Part shown: piece by piece, positions 26,049-35,070 of the stretch | Layout of the letters: every line of letters starts with the position of its first letter | Position numbering within the stretch: the stretch's first letter is position 1 | Source: Achromobacter sp. HZ34 | Lineage (GTDB): Bacteria; Pseudomonadota; Gammaproteobacteria; Burkholderiales; Burkholderiaceae_B | Length of the DNA: 64,000 nucleotides | Direction of reading: 5' to 3' | Assembly: GCF_002209485.1 (NCBI RefSeq) | Contig: NZ_NJIX01000001.1 | Span: forward strand, 1,116,001 to 1,180,000 | The notes under the pieces: generated by a model | Database searches by the model: none | Seen by the model: only the letters and a program-made list of their open reading frames with translations | Told to the model about the DNA's origin: nothing | Translations under genes and position numbers: made by a program

Positions 26049-26065
26049 GGTGCCTGGATGGCACC
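26049..26065. promoter_or_regulatory. LysR-type site GGTG-N9-CACC upstream of the deacetylase operon
   Basis: A 17-bp inverted repeat (GGTGCC TGGAT GGCACC) containing a T-N11-A core. It ends exactly 25 bases before the -35 box at 26091, placing its centre near -69, the usual LysR recognition position. The same pattern and spacing occur at 30297. Confidence 0.7.
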
Positions 26066-26090
26066 ACTGTGGCCGGTACAGAGCACATTC

Positions 26091-26119
26091 TTGACCGTGC
26101 TCCGTCCACGCGCAAAGAT
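26091..26119 (+). promoter_or_regulatory. Sigma-70-type promoter of the deacetylase operon
   Basis: -35 TTGACC at 26091-26096, 17-base spacer, -10 AAAGAT at 26114-26119. The boxes sit inside two conserved words, GCACATTCTTGAC and GCAAAGAT, that recur upstream of the Bug gene at 30339-30367 with the same 17-base spacing. Confidence 0.7.
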
Positions 26120-26171
26120 CGAATCCCCAACGAACCGCTCTTTGCGCAAACGGACCCTCTCAGGAACACGC

Positions 26172-27065
26172 ATGCTCTTGCCCTCGAATCCCCGCTATGC
26201 CTACTCCGCTCTTCCTTCACGGCCGACGTTCGAATGGCCGGGCGGCGGAAACCTGGCGTTCTACCTTGCATTGAACGTCGAGCAGTTCGCGTATGGCCGG
26301 GGCATGGGGCATACGCCCCACAACGCAGCCAATCCCGCCGATCACCGGATCTTTGCCTGGCGCGATTACGGTCTGCGCGTGGGCATCTGGCACATCCTCG
26401 ACGTACTGGACCGTCTGGGCTTCTCCTGCTGCCATCTGATGAATTCCGCCGTGTGTGAAAACTATCCCGAGGTGGTCGCCCGTTTACGCGAACGCGGCGA
26501 GGAAATCGTCGGACATGGACGCACGAACGCTGAACGCCAAGGCGACCGCTTCGAAGAGGACGAACGTCTGCTGCTGCGCAACGTGGCCGACACCATAGCG
26601 GGCGCATTTGGCCAGACGCCCAAGGGCTGGATGGGTCCGTGGATGTCCGAAAGCCCCGTCACCCCGGACTTGCTGAAAGAGGAAGGCTATACGTACATCA
26701 TGGACTGGCCATGCGACGACCAGCCTATTTTCCTGGCCACGCGTTCCGGGCCGCTGGTCAACGTGCCCTACCCCATAGAGCTCAACGATGCACCAGCGAT
26801 ACTGAACCGGAACCATACGGCGCAGGAATTCGGCGACATGATGATCGACCAGTTCGAGATGATGCTGAAGCTGTCGGAGAACTATCCGCTGGTCTGCGGA
26901 ATTTCGCTTCACACGTTTATCTTCGGCTCGCCTTTCCGCTTGCGCCACCTGGAGCGTGCGCTGACCCACATCGCCCGCTATCGCGATGACAAGCGCCTGT
27001 GGTTTACCAGCCCTGGACAGATTGCCGATCATTACCAGTCCGTTGCCAGCCCTGTGCAGGCCTGA
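26172..27065 (+). CDS. Polysaccharide deacetylase-family protein (PuuE/allantoinase-like)
   Basis: About 297 residues, NodB-fold carbohydrate esterase 4 relative. I start at the ATG 26172, which has AGGAA seven bases upstream; open frame before it is not conserved. Seen: FEWPGGGNLAFYLALNVEQF, the His in EEIVGHGRTNAE (metal-site region), KGWMGPWMSESPVTPDLL and the C-terminal CGISLHTFIFGSPFRLRHL. This subgroup lacks a signal peptide and resembles the PuuE-type enzymes that hydrolyse cyclic ureides rather than chitin-type sugars. First gene of an operon with MmgE/PrpD, a hydratase-like protein and LysR. A cytoplasmic ring-opening amidohydrolase is the best guess. Confidence 0.9.
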   Translation: MLLPSNPRYAYSALPSRPTFEWPGGGNLAFYLALNVEQFAYGRGMGHTPHNAANPADHRIFAWRDYGLRVGIWHILDVLDRLGFSCCHLMNSAVCENYPEVVARLRERGEEIVGHGRTNAERQGDRFEEDERLLLRNVADTIAGAFGQTPKGWMGPWMSESPVTPDLLKEEGYTYIMDWPCDDQPIFLATRSGPLVNVPYPIELNDAPAILNRNHTAQEFGDMMIDQFEMMLKLSENYPLVCGISLHTFIFGSPFRLRHLERALTHIARYRDDKRLWFTSPGQIADHYQSVASPVQA

Positions 27066-27082
27066 ACCTGGTCGGAGATTCC

Positions 27083-28513
27083 ATGAAGAAATCGAGCAGT
27101 CTTTCGGAAACCCTGGCTGATTTCGCGCTCGCCACCGATGCGGCGGGCATTCCCGACGACGTGCGCAGCAATGCCTGGTTGCACTTGATCGATGCCTACG
27201 GCATTGCCTTGCTTGTGTCCCGAAGCCGCTATGCGGACGCCCTTGCGCGCTACCTGGACCGGCAGCCCGCCAGCGGCCCGGCAACGGTATGGGGCATGAA
27301 TCGGTCCGTACCCCTCGCAACGGCATTATTGGCCAACGGCATCCTGGCGGGCTCCGTCAACCTGGACGACACGCACAACGAAAGCCAGCTGCACCCCGGC
27401 GCCCACCTGGTTCCGCTCGCCTTGGGCCTGGGCGAACGGGAGCAGGCCAGTGGACGCAGCGTCATCGACGCCCTGGCGCTCGGCAACGAAGTCGCCTGCA
27501 GGTTGGCCTGCGTCGCACCCGGCGCCTTCGGCGCGCGCGGCATGCATAGCAGCAGTGTCCTGGGCAAGGCCTATTCGACGATGATGTCCGCGCGGCTGCT
27601 GGGGCTGGACCAGAAAGCGGCTGTCAGCGCCATCGGCCATGCTGCCAGCCAGGCGGGCGGAACGCTGCAGTGCTACCTGGACGGCACCTGGACACTGGCC
27701 TTTCACCATGGCTGGGTTGCGGCGTCCAGCCTGTACGCCGCCGAATTGGGTCAAGCGGGATTTTCCGGTCCACGTGAATCGCTGGACGGCCCCTTCGGCC
27801 TGTTCAGCACCTTGCTGGCGGGGACGCGCACACCACCGGACTACGCCCGCGCTGTGCACGACCTCGGCACGCATTGGGAAAACCGGGCGATGTCTTTCAA
27901 GCCTTACGCCACCGGCTGCGTGATTCATCCCTTCATTGATGCGGCGCTGGCGTTAAGCGCAGAGCACGGCTTCGATACTGCGCAAATTCAGGACGTCACC
28001 GCGGTCATCGCTGACTATCTGGTGCCGATTGTGTGCGAACCCCAGGGCGAGAAGCGGCGCCCCACCGACGTCTTCAACGCGCGGGTAAGCCTGCAATTCA
28101 TCCTGGCATCGACATTGGTGCATGGCCGCTTCGATCTTGAATCGATTACGCCCGACGCCCTGCTCGATCCCGCGATATTGGCGCTGGCGCAACGCGTCAA
28201 CTACCAGGTGGATCCGGACGTGGTGCCCCGCCGCCATTTCCAGGCTTGCCTCCGCATCACACTACGCAGCGGGCAGGTACTGGAATGCAAGCTGGCGCCC
28301 TGGCTGCGCATGCATATTGGCGAGCCCGACACGGGTCGCCAGGTGGAAGCAAAGTTCCTGGACAATGTTGGACGCGTTTGCGAGCGCCCCGAAAAGATCC
28401 TGGACCTGGCGCGCGCACTCAACGACGACCTTAAAGTAGACCGATTCGTGTCAGAATCGCAAGCCATGATGGCGCGATGGTCGCGCCGCAACCCCGACAC
28501 CGGATACCTCTGA
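27083..28513 (+). CDS. MmgE/PrpD-family protein
   Basis: A 476-residue all-alpha plus small alpha/beta protein of the 2-methylcitrate dehydratase/iminodisuccinate epimerase/aconitate decarboxylase superfamily. Typical stretches: SVNLDDTHNESQLHPGAHLVP, ALGNEVACRLACV, GHAASQAGGTLQC, and MSFKPYATGCVIHPFIDA. The start has GGAG six bases upstream; the frame runs further up but overlaps the deacetylase. No 2-methylcitrate genes are nearby, so it probably dehydrates, decarboxylates or epimerises another tricarboxylate-like intermediate. Followed after 3 bases by the hydratase-like gene. Confidence 0.92.
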   Translation: MKKSSSLSETLADFALATDAAGIPDDVRSNAWLHLIDAYGIALLVSRSRYADALARYLDRQPASGPATVWGMNRSVPLATALLANGILAGSVNLDDTHNESQLHPGAHLVPLALGLGEREQASGRSVIDALALGNEVACRLACVAPGAFGARGMHSSSVLGKAYSTMMSARLLGLDQKAAVSAIGHAASQAGGTLQCYLDGTWTLAFHHGWVAASSLYAAELGQAGFSGPRESLDGPFGLFSTLLAGTRTPPDYARAVHDLGTHWENRAMSFKPYATGCVIHPFIDAALALSAEHGFDTAQIQDVTAVIADYLVPIVCEPQGEKRRPTDVFNARVSLQFILASTLVHGRFDLESITPDALLDPAILALAQRVNYQVDPDVVPRRHFQACLRITLRSGQVLECKLAPWLRMHIGEPDTGRQVEAKFLDNVGRVCERPEKILDLARALNDDLKVDRFVSESQAMMARWSRRNPDTGYL

Positions 28514-28516
28514 CTC

Positions 28517-29287
28517 ATGGATAGCGCAGCAGAATTATTGGCCCACGCCTATGGCCAGGCACGCAGCCGTTTGCCCGAGGCTTGCCGCCCCACGTCCCTT
28601 GAAGCCTCGGAAACGGTGCAGCGTGAGGTGCTTGCCCTCAGGAACAAGCTACCGGGTGCCTGGAAAGTGGGCCGCCTCGACGGTTTGCTCTATAGCGCGC
28701 TGCTGCCGGTGGCCAAGCCGTCGAGCATCGAGACCGGCCCGCTGCTAATCCCGGCGGGGACCAAGGTCGAGCTGGAACTGGCGGTGCGCTTTCGCGCATC
28801 GATCTCCTGCAACGACGTCGCCACGCTCACATTTTCCGACTTACCCGACATCTGCGATTTGATCGTGCTGTTCGAGCTGGTCGGGTCCCGCTTCGACGCC
28901 CGCGCCAGCCCGGACCGCTTCGAGAAGCTGGCCGATTCGGTTTCCCACCTGGCGCTCCTGACCGGAAACCGATTCGAAACCTGGTCCCTGCAGACACTTA
29001 CCAGCCCGCAGGCGACCTTGTTCGAGAACGGCACCGCCGTTGTGTCCCACACGGGCAATCATCCCGCCCTGCCACTGGAAGCCCTGTTTTCGACGTGGCA
29101 GGCCCGCTGCGTGCGGGAGCGATGCGATGTCCACCAGGGCATGATCATTACCTGGGGCAGCTTGACGGGCGTCCATCCCATTCTTGCTGATGGCCACTAC
29201 CGCGGCGAGATAAATGGCGTCGTTGTGGAATGCGATGTCACCATCGCCACGCCTGATGTGTCAGGCCTCGGAACCTGGGTCGCATAG
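28517..29287 (+). CDS. 2-keto-4-pentenoate hydratase-like protein (FAH/MhpD superfamily)
   Basis: A 256-residue protein. Overall similarity to MhpD/DmpE hydratases is low, but the three metal-binding glutamates are in place: E85 and E87 in KVELELAVRF and E120 in LFELVGSRFD. The C-terminal GSLTGVHPILADGHYRGEINGVVVEC matches the substrate-loop region G-S-x-T-G. It follows MmgE/PrpD by 3 bases, so both probably act on the same pathway, adding water to or tautomerising an unsaturated oxo acid. Confidence 0.75.
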   Translation: MDSAAELLAHAYGQARSRLPEACRPTSLEASETVQREVLALRNKLPGAWKVGRLDGLLYSALLPVAKPSSIETGPLLIPAGTKVELELAVRFRASISCNDVATLTFSDLPDICDLIVLFELVGSRFDARASPDRFEKLADSVSHLALLTGNRFETWSLQTLTSPQATLFENGTAVVSHTGNHPALPLEALFSTWQARCVRERCDVHQGMIITWGSLTGVHPILADGHYRGEINGVVVECDVTIATPDVSGLGTWVA

Positions 29288-29371
29288 GGCTGCGCGGGAA
29301 CCGGTGTATCGTCACGCATGCGCTGCCGGTCCCGCGCGCATCAATCCCCGTCTTTTCGTGGCTGCTCAATC

Positions 29372-30259
29372 ATGGTCCGTCGCCTTCCTCCGCTGGTCGC
29401 ATTGCGCGCGTTCGAGGCCGTTGGCAGGACGGGCAGCCTGCGCAAAGCGGCGCGCGACCTGGGCGTCGGTCACACCGTCGTCGGGCGCCACATCGCGACG
29501 CTGGAGGAGTGGCTGGGCTGCGAGGTACTGCTATCCGATTTCAGGGGCGTGCAGCTGACGGCTCGCGGAGCCGAGTTCCATCGTGTCGTCTCGAGCGCCT
29601 TCGCGATGATCGAGCAGGGTGCGGAAAACATGCAGGCCAGCCAGCGCGGGGAACTGCGACTGTGGTGCGCGCCAGGGCTGGCGATGACGTGGCTCATGCC
29701 CAGGCTGGCGTCCATGCGCACCGCCTTGGGAGACGCCAATATCGTGCTCAGCGTCCGCGACGATCTCACCGATTTCGGCACAGCGCAGATCGATATTGCG
29801 ATCCACTACGGGCCATACGCGGCCGAGGGAATCCGCTGCGAGGAACTGGCGCATCCGCGGATGCTGCCCGTCGCCAGCCCCGAGTTCGTGGCCGCCCACC
29901 CAGAGCTGAAGACCGCGGCCGACCTGCTGAAGACCAGCCTGCTGCACGAACGATCCACGCGCCCCTGGGAGCACTGGCTCAAGGCCTCCGGCATCGATAA
30001 CCCGGGCACCATTACCGGACAACGTCTGCATCACGCCCACATCGCCATGGAGGCAGCATTGCTGGGCGAAGGCGTTGCGCTCGTCAATTGGCTGCTGGTG
30101 CGCGCGCACCTCAACGCAGGACGGCTGATCGAAATGGTTCCGTCCGATATCCGGCTCGATGGTTACCTGTTCTGCGCCCCGGCCGAAAAATGGGATGACG
30201 ACCTGGTCACCAGAATGCGTGACTGGTTGCGCGCGGAAATGAAAGACGCCAGGGCGTGA
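29372..30259 (+). CDS. LysR-family transcriptional regulator (GcvA-like)
   Basis: About 295 residues from the ATG at 29372, which begins the canonical MVRRLPPLVALRAFEAVGRTG. Winged helix 8-66, effector domain 92 to the end. The GcvA branch is recognised by the FEAVGRTGSLRKAARDLGVGHTVVGRHI region. It is the fourth gene after the deacetylase promoter and lies just before the Bug-SDR-amidase operon. Both promoters carry the same GGTG-N9-CACC site at LysR-activator position, so this protein is the likely common activator. Confidence 0.92.
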   Translation: MVRRLPPLVALRAFEAVGRTGSLRKAARDLGVGHTVVGRHIATLEEWLGCEVLLSDFRGVQLTARGAEFHRVVSSAFAMIEQGAENMQASQRGELRLWCAPGLAMTWLMPRLASMRTALGDANIVLSVRDDLTDFGTAQIDIAIHYGPYAAEGIRCEELAHPRMLPVASPEFVAAHPELKTAADLLKTSLLHERSTRPWEHWLKASGIDNPGTITGQRLHHAHIAMEAALLGEGVALVNWLLVRAHLNAGRLIEMVPSDIRLDGYLFCAPAEKWDDDLVTRMRDWLRAEMKDARA

Positions 30260-30296
30260 CGGAATCCCCCCGCGCCTCTTCTCGGGTTTCTCCCAT

Positions 30297-30313
30297 GGTG
30301 CGGCAAATACACC
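30297..30313. promoter_or_regulatory. LysR-type site GGTG-N9-CACC upstream of the Bug-SDR-amidase operon
   Basis: Second copy of the pattern at 26049: GGTG, nine bases, CACC, with the T-N11-A core conserved and exactly 25 bases before the -35 box at 30339. The nine inner bases differ, so only the arms and spacing are conserved. Confidence 0.65.
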
Positions 30314-30338
30314 CCCCCGGCAGGCTGGACGCACATTC

Positions 30339-30367
30339 TTGACGTGGTCGCTCCCTGCGGCAAAGAT
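30339..30367 (+). promoter_or_regulatory. Sigma-70-type promoter of the Bug-SDR-amidase operon
   Basis: -35 TTGACG at 30339-30344, 17-base spacer, -10 AAAGAT at 30362-30367, 38 bases before the Bug ATG. Shares GCACATTCTTGAC and GCAAAGAT with the promoter at 26091. Confidence 0.7.
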
Positions 30368-30404
30368 GGCTCACCAATAAATCTTGCCAAGCAAGGGGAA
30401 AACA

Positions 30405-31391
30405 ATGTTCCAAGTCCTATCTGGATTGTCCAGACGCGTGGGCCTCGCCGCCGCGCTATGTCTCGGCGCGGGTCCGGCACTCGCGCAATCGGCCTACCCG
30501 TCGCGGCCCGTCACCCTGATCGTGCCATTCGGCACCGGCGGCGCAACGGATGTCATTGCCCGGCTGGTCGCGCAGGGCTTTGCCGACACCGCCAAATGGA
30601 ACGTCGTCGTTGAAAACAAGGCGGGCGCCGGCGGTACGCTGGGCAGCGGCATGGTGGCACGCGCCGCCCCGGACGGCTATACATGGCTGCTCGGAACGAC
30701 GGGCTCGTATACGGCCAACCAGTTCCTGTACAAGGCGCTGCCATACCAGCCGGACAAGGACTTCGTACCGATAGCGATGATCGGGCAGATTCCAAATCTG
30801 CTGGTGGCCACGCCGTCCCTGGGCATGAAGGATGTACAGCAGTTCCTCAAGGCCGCCAACACGCTTGATAGCCACCTGTCGTACTCGTCGTCGGGCGCCG
30901 GCACCAGCGGTCACCTGGCGGTGGAACAACTACGCATGTATGCACCGGTCAACGCGGTGCATGTTCCTTATAAGAACGCCGGGCAGGGCTATACCGATCT
31001 GGTCGGGGGACGGATCAGTTTCGCCATAGACAACTTTCCGGTACTGCTGCCGTTCGTGAAATCCGGGAAGCTGGTACCGCTGGCGATCACGGGAAAGACG
31101 CGCAGCCCGCTGCTTCCGGATGTTCCCACGATGGAAGAATCCGGCGTCAAGGGCTACGAGAACACTGTCTGGTTCGGACTTTTTTTGCCAAAGGACGTGC
31201 CAGCCGATACTCGTAAAAGCATCATCGACACGACGGCCAAGGTACTTGGCAGTGCCGATCTGCAGAACAAGCTGACTGCCCAGGGCATCACGGTGCGACC
31301 GTTGGCAGGCAGCGATTTCGCGGCCTTCCTGGTGCAGGATCGAGCGAAGACAAAGGCCATCATTGAAAAAGCGGCCATCGAACCCATGTAG
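30405..31391 (+). CDS. Bug-family (TctC) tripartite tricarboxylate transporter receptor
   Basis: Periplasmic solute receptor of 328 residues. Sec signal peptide with GLAAALCLGAGPALAQ, then the diagnostic YPSRPVTLIVPFGTGGATDV and VVENKAGAGGTLG that bind the carboxylate through two water-bridged loops. AGGGGA lies before the ATG. No TctA/TctB membrane genes are near, as usual for Bug proteins of Bordetella-like genomes; it may feed a distant transporter or act as a sensor. It leads an operon with an SDR and an amidase, so the ligand may be an amide- or hydroxyl-bearing carboxylate. Confidence 0.95.
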   Translation: MFQVLSGLSRRVGLAAALCLGAGPALAQSAYPSRPVTLIVPFGTGGATDVIARLVAQGFADTAKWNVVVENKAGAGGTLGSGMVARAAPDGYTWLLGTTGSYTANQFLYKALPYQPDKDFVPIAMIGQIPNLLVATPSLGMKDVQQFLKAANTLDSHLSYSSSGAGTSGHLAVEQLRMYAPVNAVHVPYKNAGQGYTDLVGGRISFAIDNFPVLLPFVKSGKLVPLAITGKTRSPLLPDVPTMEESGVKGYENTVWFGLFLPKDVPADTRKSIIDTTAKVLGSADLQNKLTAQGITVRPLAGSDFAAFLVQDRAKTKAIIEKAAIEPM

Positions 31392-31405
31392 CGCGGACAC
31401 GAGAA

Positions 31406-32167
31406 ATGTATACATTGAAAGGCAGGGTTGCGGTTATCACTGGCGCGTCGGCGCCCCACGGAATCGGCAATGCCATTGCCTTGCGATTCGCCATGGCAGG
31501 TGCGTCCTTGCTGTTGGTTGCGGACAAGACGCCCGAGCAGCTCGATGCTGTCGCCCGCCGATGCCGCGACACCGGAGGCGGCGGACGAATCGAGCAGATC
31601 ATCACGGACCTGGGGGAACCAGGCAGCCCCGAAGCGATGATCGAACATGCCATGGAAGAATTCGGCCGCATCGACGTACTGGTCAATAACGCGGGCATCC
31701 GCGCCCCTTTCGCATTCGGGGACTTTCCCGCGGACACCTTCCACCGCTTGCTCGCTGTCAATTTGGCCGCCCCCTTCTTCGCCAGCCAGGCAGCGGTACC
31801 CTACATGAAGGCCCAGGGTGGCGGCCGCATCATTCACATCGCCAGTCAGATGGGACAGGTGACATCGCCCAATCTCGCGCTTTACGGCATGACAAAGGCC
31901 GCCTTGATACACCTGGCCAAATCCATGGCCTCTGAATTGTGCAAGGACAACATCATTGTCAATGCACTGAGCCCGGGACCGATCGCGACACAACCGCAGC
32001 TTGATCGCGGGGCCGCAGGCATCCGGCTCCTGGCTGATCGGGTCCCACTGGGCCGCCTGGGAGAACCCGAGGAGATCGCGGAGGTCGCACTGTTCCTTGC
32101 GAGCGCCAGTCCTTCATTCCTTCTGGGACAGGACATCGTGGTGGATGGCGGCTACGTCCTACGCTGA
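31406..32167 (+). CDS. SDR-family oxidoreductase
   Basis: A 253-residue short-chain dehydrogenase. The glycine loop carries extra residues (TGASAPHGIG), a variant found in some fabG-like SDRs; catalytic Ser in HIASQMGQV, Tyr/Lys in YGMTKAAL, C-terminal GQDIVVDGGYVLR. It begins 14 bases after the Bug stop. Likely oxidises a hydroxyl group on the compound bound by the receptor, or reduces a ketone formed from it. Cofactor choice is not clear from the LVADKTPEQ segment. Confidence 0.92.
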   Translation: MYTLKGRVAVITGASAPHGIGNAIALRFAMAGASLLLVADKTPEQLDAVARRCRDTGGGGRIEQIITDLGEPGSPEAMIEHAMEEFGRIDVLVNNAGIRAPFAFGDFPADTFHRLLAVNLAAPFFASQAAVPYMKAQGGGRIIHIASQMGQVTSPNLALYGMTKAALIHLAKSMASELCKDNIIVNALSPGPIATQPQLDRGAAGIRLLADRVPLGRLGEPEEIAEVALFLASASPSFLLGQDIVVDGGYVLR

Positions 32168-32356
32168 GGGCTGCCTGGTCGTCGTCGCGAACGTTGAATC
32201 ACACTGGCGCCGCGCGAGGCCCGGAATAAACGTCATCGCGTATATGGCGACTTTCGGCGCTCGCGCACCACCATACTGTTGACGAGCACATTCCCTTTGT
32301 CGTCTCATATGTTCCGCCACTTCGCACCTCAACCCATTCAGCGCCGCCAGGCGCCG

Positions 32357-33814
32357 ATGCCGACGATGACCCACCACCATTCACTATCCGAACCCCACAA
32401 TTTAACCATCGCGGAGTTGATTGACGCATACCGTCACGGGACCCTCTCGCCTGTCGACGTTACGGAGCAAGCACTCGCCCGCGCAGAGGCCTGCAATGAC
32501 CAGCTGCGAGCGTTCGTCACGGTAACCGGCGACCAGGCGCGTGCCGCCGCCGCAATCGCCGAGTCGGCGTATCGGCGGGGGGAAGACCCCGGCCCATTGG
32601 GCGGCATTCCGATGTCCATCAAGGATATCGTGGCGACGCGCGGCATACGCACCACGTTTGGCTCCGCGCGATCACAGACCAACGTTCCCAATCATGACGC
32701 TATTGCGGCAGCGCGCTGGCTCAACGCCGGGGCCGTTATTATCGGCAAAACGGCGACGCCAGAATTTGCCTGCCGACAGACAACCAGTTCGCCGGTTTCC
32801 GGCATCACGCGCAATCCCTGGAATCCGGCACTGACGCCTGGCGGTTCGAGCGGAGGCTCGTCAGCCTCCCTTGCCGCGGGCATAGGCCATCTGTCGCTGG
32901 TCACCGATGGCGGTGGGTCGGCCCGCCTGCCGGCGGCCTGCACCGGTATCGTCGGCTTGAAGCCGACCCTTGGCAGAATCCCCTATGACGGCGCCGCGGA
33001 CGTGTTCGGTGGCCTGGCCCACATGGGCATCATGGGGCGCAACGCCGCCGATGTAGCGGTCGGCCTGACGGTCGCCGAGGGCGCCGCCGCGGTCGACCCA
33101 TACTCGTTTATGAAAAGTAGCGGCAGTGACGCCGCGCTCGATCTGGCCGCCTCGCTCCCCCTTGCCGGCCTGCGCGTCGGTCTACGCGAATGCTTCGACG
33201 ATGAAATCCTGGATCCGGAAATCCAGCAAGCCGTGAGGCGCCTGGCGGGCGTGATGGAAAGCCTCGGCGCGACGGTCCTTCCCCTGGAAGGCCGGATCGA
33301 GGCCCCGTTGCCCATCTGGCGGATACTGCAACACGCCATATGGGCGCAACGCTACGGCAACGGCGCCCCGCTGGACGGCATGGATCCGGTTATCGTGGCG
33401 GGCATTTCAAGTTCGCGCGCCCTGAGCGCGGCAGATCTGCAAGGAGCCATACAAGGACGGACACGTTTGTACCGGCACGTCCAGGGCTGGCTCGAGAAGG
33501 TCGATTTCGTGCTTTCGCCCACATTGACCCGTACCCCGCTGGCCGCCGATCATCCCGGGTCTGGCGCCATGGATCCCGGCGCGCCTGAGCGGGGGGAAAT
33601 CAGAGAACATTGGGCGCCGCTGTTGGGATTGTTCACCATGACTGGCCATCCGGGCATATCGTTCAATTGCGGCTGGACGGCGGCCGGACTACCCATAGGC
33701 GCGCATCTGGCAACGTCCTGGCACGCCGATCACCGACTGCTCGACACGGTCAAGGCCATCGAAGGCGCCAGACCGCAAGCGGCCTGGCGCCTTCCCGCGC
33801 GGATACAGTTCTAG
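32357..33814 (+). CDS. Amidase-signature family amidase (first of three)
   Basis: Ser-cisSer-Lys amidohydrolase of about 485 residues. Lys of the triad is in SIKDIVATRG (codon at 32621); the Ser-rich signature TPGGSSGGSSASLAAG follows, and GGGSARLPAACTGIVGLKPT completes the fold. Start is uncertain: ATGs at 32357, 32366 and further up are possible and none has a strong Shine-Dalgarno. It comes 190 bases after the SDR. Members hydrolyse aryl or alkyl amides, imides or nitrile-derived amides. No signal peptide, so it is cytoplasmic. Confidence 0.92.
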   Translation: MPTMTHHHSLSEPHNLTIAELIDAYRHGTLSPVDVTEQALARAEACNDQLRAFVTVTGDQARAAAAIAESAYRRGEDPGPLGGIPMSIKDIVATRGIRTTFGSARSQTNVPNHDAIAAARWLNAGAVIIGKTATPEFACRQTTSSPVSGITRNPWNPALTPGGSSGGSSASLAAGIGHLSLVTDGGGSARLPAACTGIVGLKPTLGRIPYDGAADVFGGLAHMGIMGRNAADVAVGLTVAEGAAAVDPYSFMKSSGSDAALDLAASLPLAGLRVGLRECFDDEILDPEIQQAVRRLAGVMESLGATVLPLEGRIEAPLPIWRILQHAIWAQRYGNGAPLDGMDPVIVAGISSSRALSAADLQGAIQGRTRLYRHVQGWLEKVDFVLSPTLTRTPLAADHPGSGAMDPGAPERGEIREHWAPLLGLFTMTGHPGISFNCGWTAAGLPIGAHLATSWHADHRLLDTVKAIEGARPQAAWRLPARIQF

Positions 33815-33828
33815 ACCGCTGGCGGAAG

Positions 33829-35070
33829 TCAGGCGGGGCGGTGCAGCACTGCCGCCTCGCGCGTGTATGTCCGCCGGCCTGCCTTGTAACCCATCAACGT
33901 CGGCGCGATCTGCCGCAGAGCGTCGACGGTATTGGCAGCATCGACCACGACAAAATCCGCCGGGGCACCCAAGGCTATGCCGTAGTCTTCGCGGCGCATC
34001 ATCGTGGCCGCGCGCGTGGTGAACATCGTCCACAAATCCCGCATTTCATCCGGGTTTCCGCGTTGCACGACGTTGGCATAAAGATTGGCCTGGCGTATCA
34101 ATTGGCCGTCGCCGTAAGGCGTGAATGCGTTAAGGATATTGTTCGAACTGACGGAGCAATTGACGCCCCGCTGCGTCAGGTAATTGGCGTCGACGACGCC
34201 ACGGCGCACGTTGTATTCCTGATCGCGCCCCATCAAATAAAGGTCTGTCGACGGCAACACGGTAAGCGCCACGCCGGACTGCGCCATGCGCGCCGCCAAT
34301 TCATCCACTTCGTTCAAGGGCATGGATGCGACCTTGGTCACGTGGCCTACTGTCACGCGGCCACCCCACCCATATTTATCGGCCAGTTCGCACACCAGCC
34401 GCGTGTCAAGATGCGCGCCGGATGCGCCGGTGTCCAAGTGCATGTCGACATCGACGTCGAATTCCCTGGCCATTTCGAAAACCCGGCGGATCTGGCCAGC
34501 GGGGTCGCTGTCGAAACCCGGCGCGGCGCCGACGACGCGAGCGCCGGACTTGAGCGCGGCAATCATCAGTTCATCGGTGCCGGGGTTGTTCAGCAAACCT
34601 TCCTGAGGCATGACGCAGATCTCGACATCGATGGCCCATGCATACTCATCGATCAAGGCCTTGACTCCTTCGAAGCCCCGGAGCCCGACCTTGGGGTCGA
34701 CTTCGACATGCGTGCGCATCAGTGTGGTCCCGTGCAGGATGCACTTTTCCAACGTGCGCCGGGCGCGGGCATGGACATCCTCGACCGTGAACGTATGCTT
34801 GATCGCGGAGACACGCTGCATCGCTCCGTGGGGAAACCTGGCCTTCTCGCAACCGCAGCGTTCGATGGTGCAAGACTTGTCCAGATGGATATGTGTCTCG
34901 ACGAATCCAGGCGATAGCAGTTTGCCTGCGACGTCAACTTCGAGTGCCGCCCGTGCCCGCAGTTCCGGCTCGATGGCTGCGTAACGGCCATCGCGGACGC
35001 CGATATCCACCGCGCCGCTGCTTTCATCGGCGTTCCAAAGCTTGGCATTACGTACGATCAAATCAAACAT
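33829..35070 (-). CDS. Amidohydrolase, cytosine deaminase-like
   Basis: A 413-residue TIM-barrel metal amidohydrolase related to CodA. The first metal ligands are H60 and H62 in [18 protein letters not shown] and [11 protein letters not shown] give the next His positions. Where CodA has GHDD with the catalytic Asp, this protein reads [15 protein letters not shown], so the usual fourth ligand/base is replaced. GAGGGAG precedes the ATG, which overlaps the ABC ATPase stop by 8 bases. Last gene of an importer operon, so it acts on the imported compound, likely a small N-heterocycle or amide. Confidence 0.9.
   Translation of the reverse strand: MFDLIVRNAKLWNADESSGAVDIGVRDGRYAAIEPELRARAALEVDVAGKLLSPGFVETHIHLDKSCTIERCGCEKARFPHGAMQRVSAIKHTFTVEDVHARARRTLEKCILHGTTLMRTHVEVDPKVGLRGFEGVKALIDEYAWAIDVEICVMPQEGLLNNPGTDELMIAALKSGARVVGAAPGFDSDPAGQIRRVFEMAREFDVDVDMHLDTGASGAHLDTRLVCELADKYGWGGRVTVGHVTKVASMPLNEVDELAARMAQSGVALTVLPSTDLYLMGRDQEYNVRRGVVDANYLTQRGVNCSVSSNNILNAFTPYGDGQLIRQANLYANVVQRGNPDEMRDLWTMFTTRAATMMRREDYGIALGAPADFVVVDAANTVDALRQIAPTLMGYKAGRRTYTREAAVLHRPA

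Noticed and set aside
33610-34917. 435-codon plus-strand open frame opposite the amidohydrolase
   Set aside because: Antisense shadow of a gene with metal-binding motifs in the correct frame.
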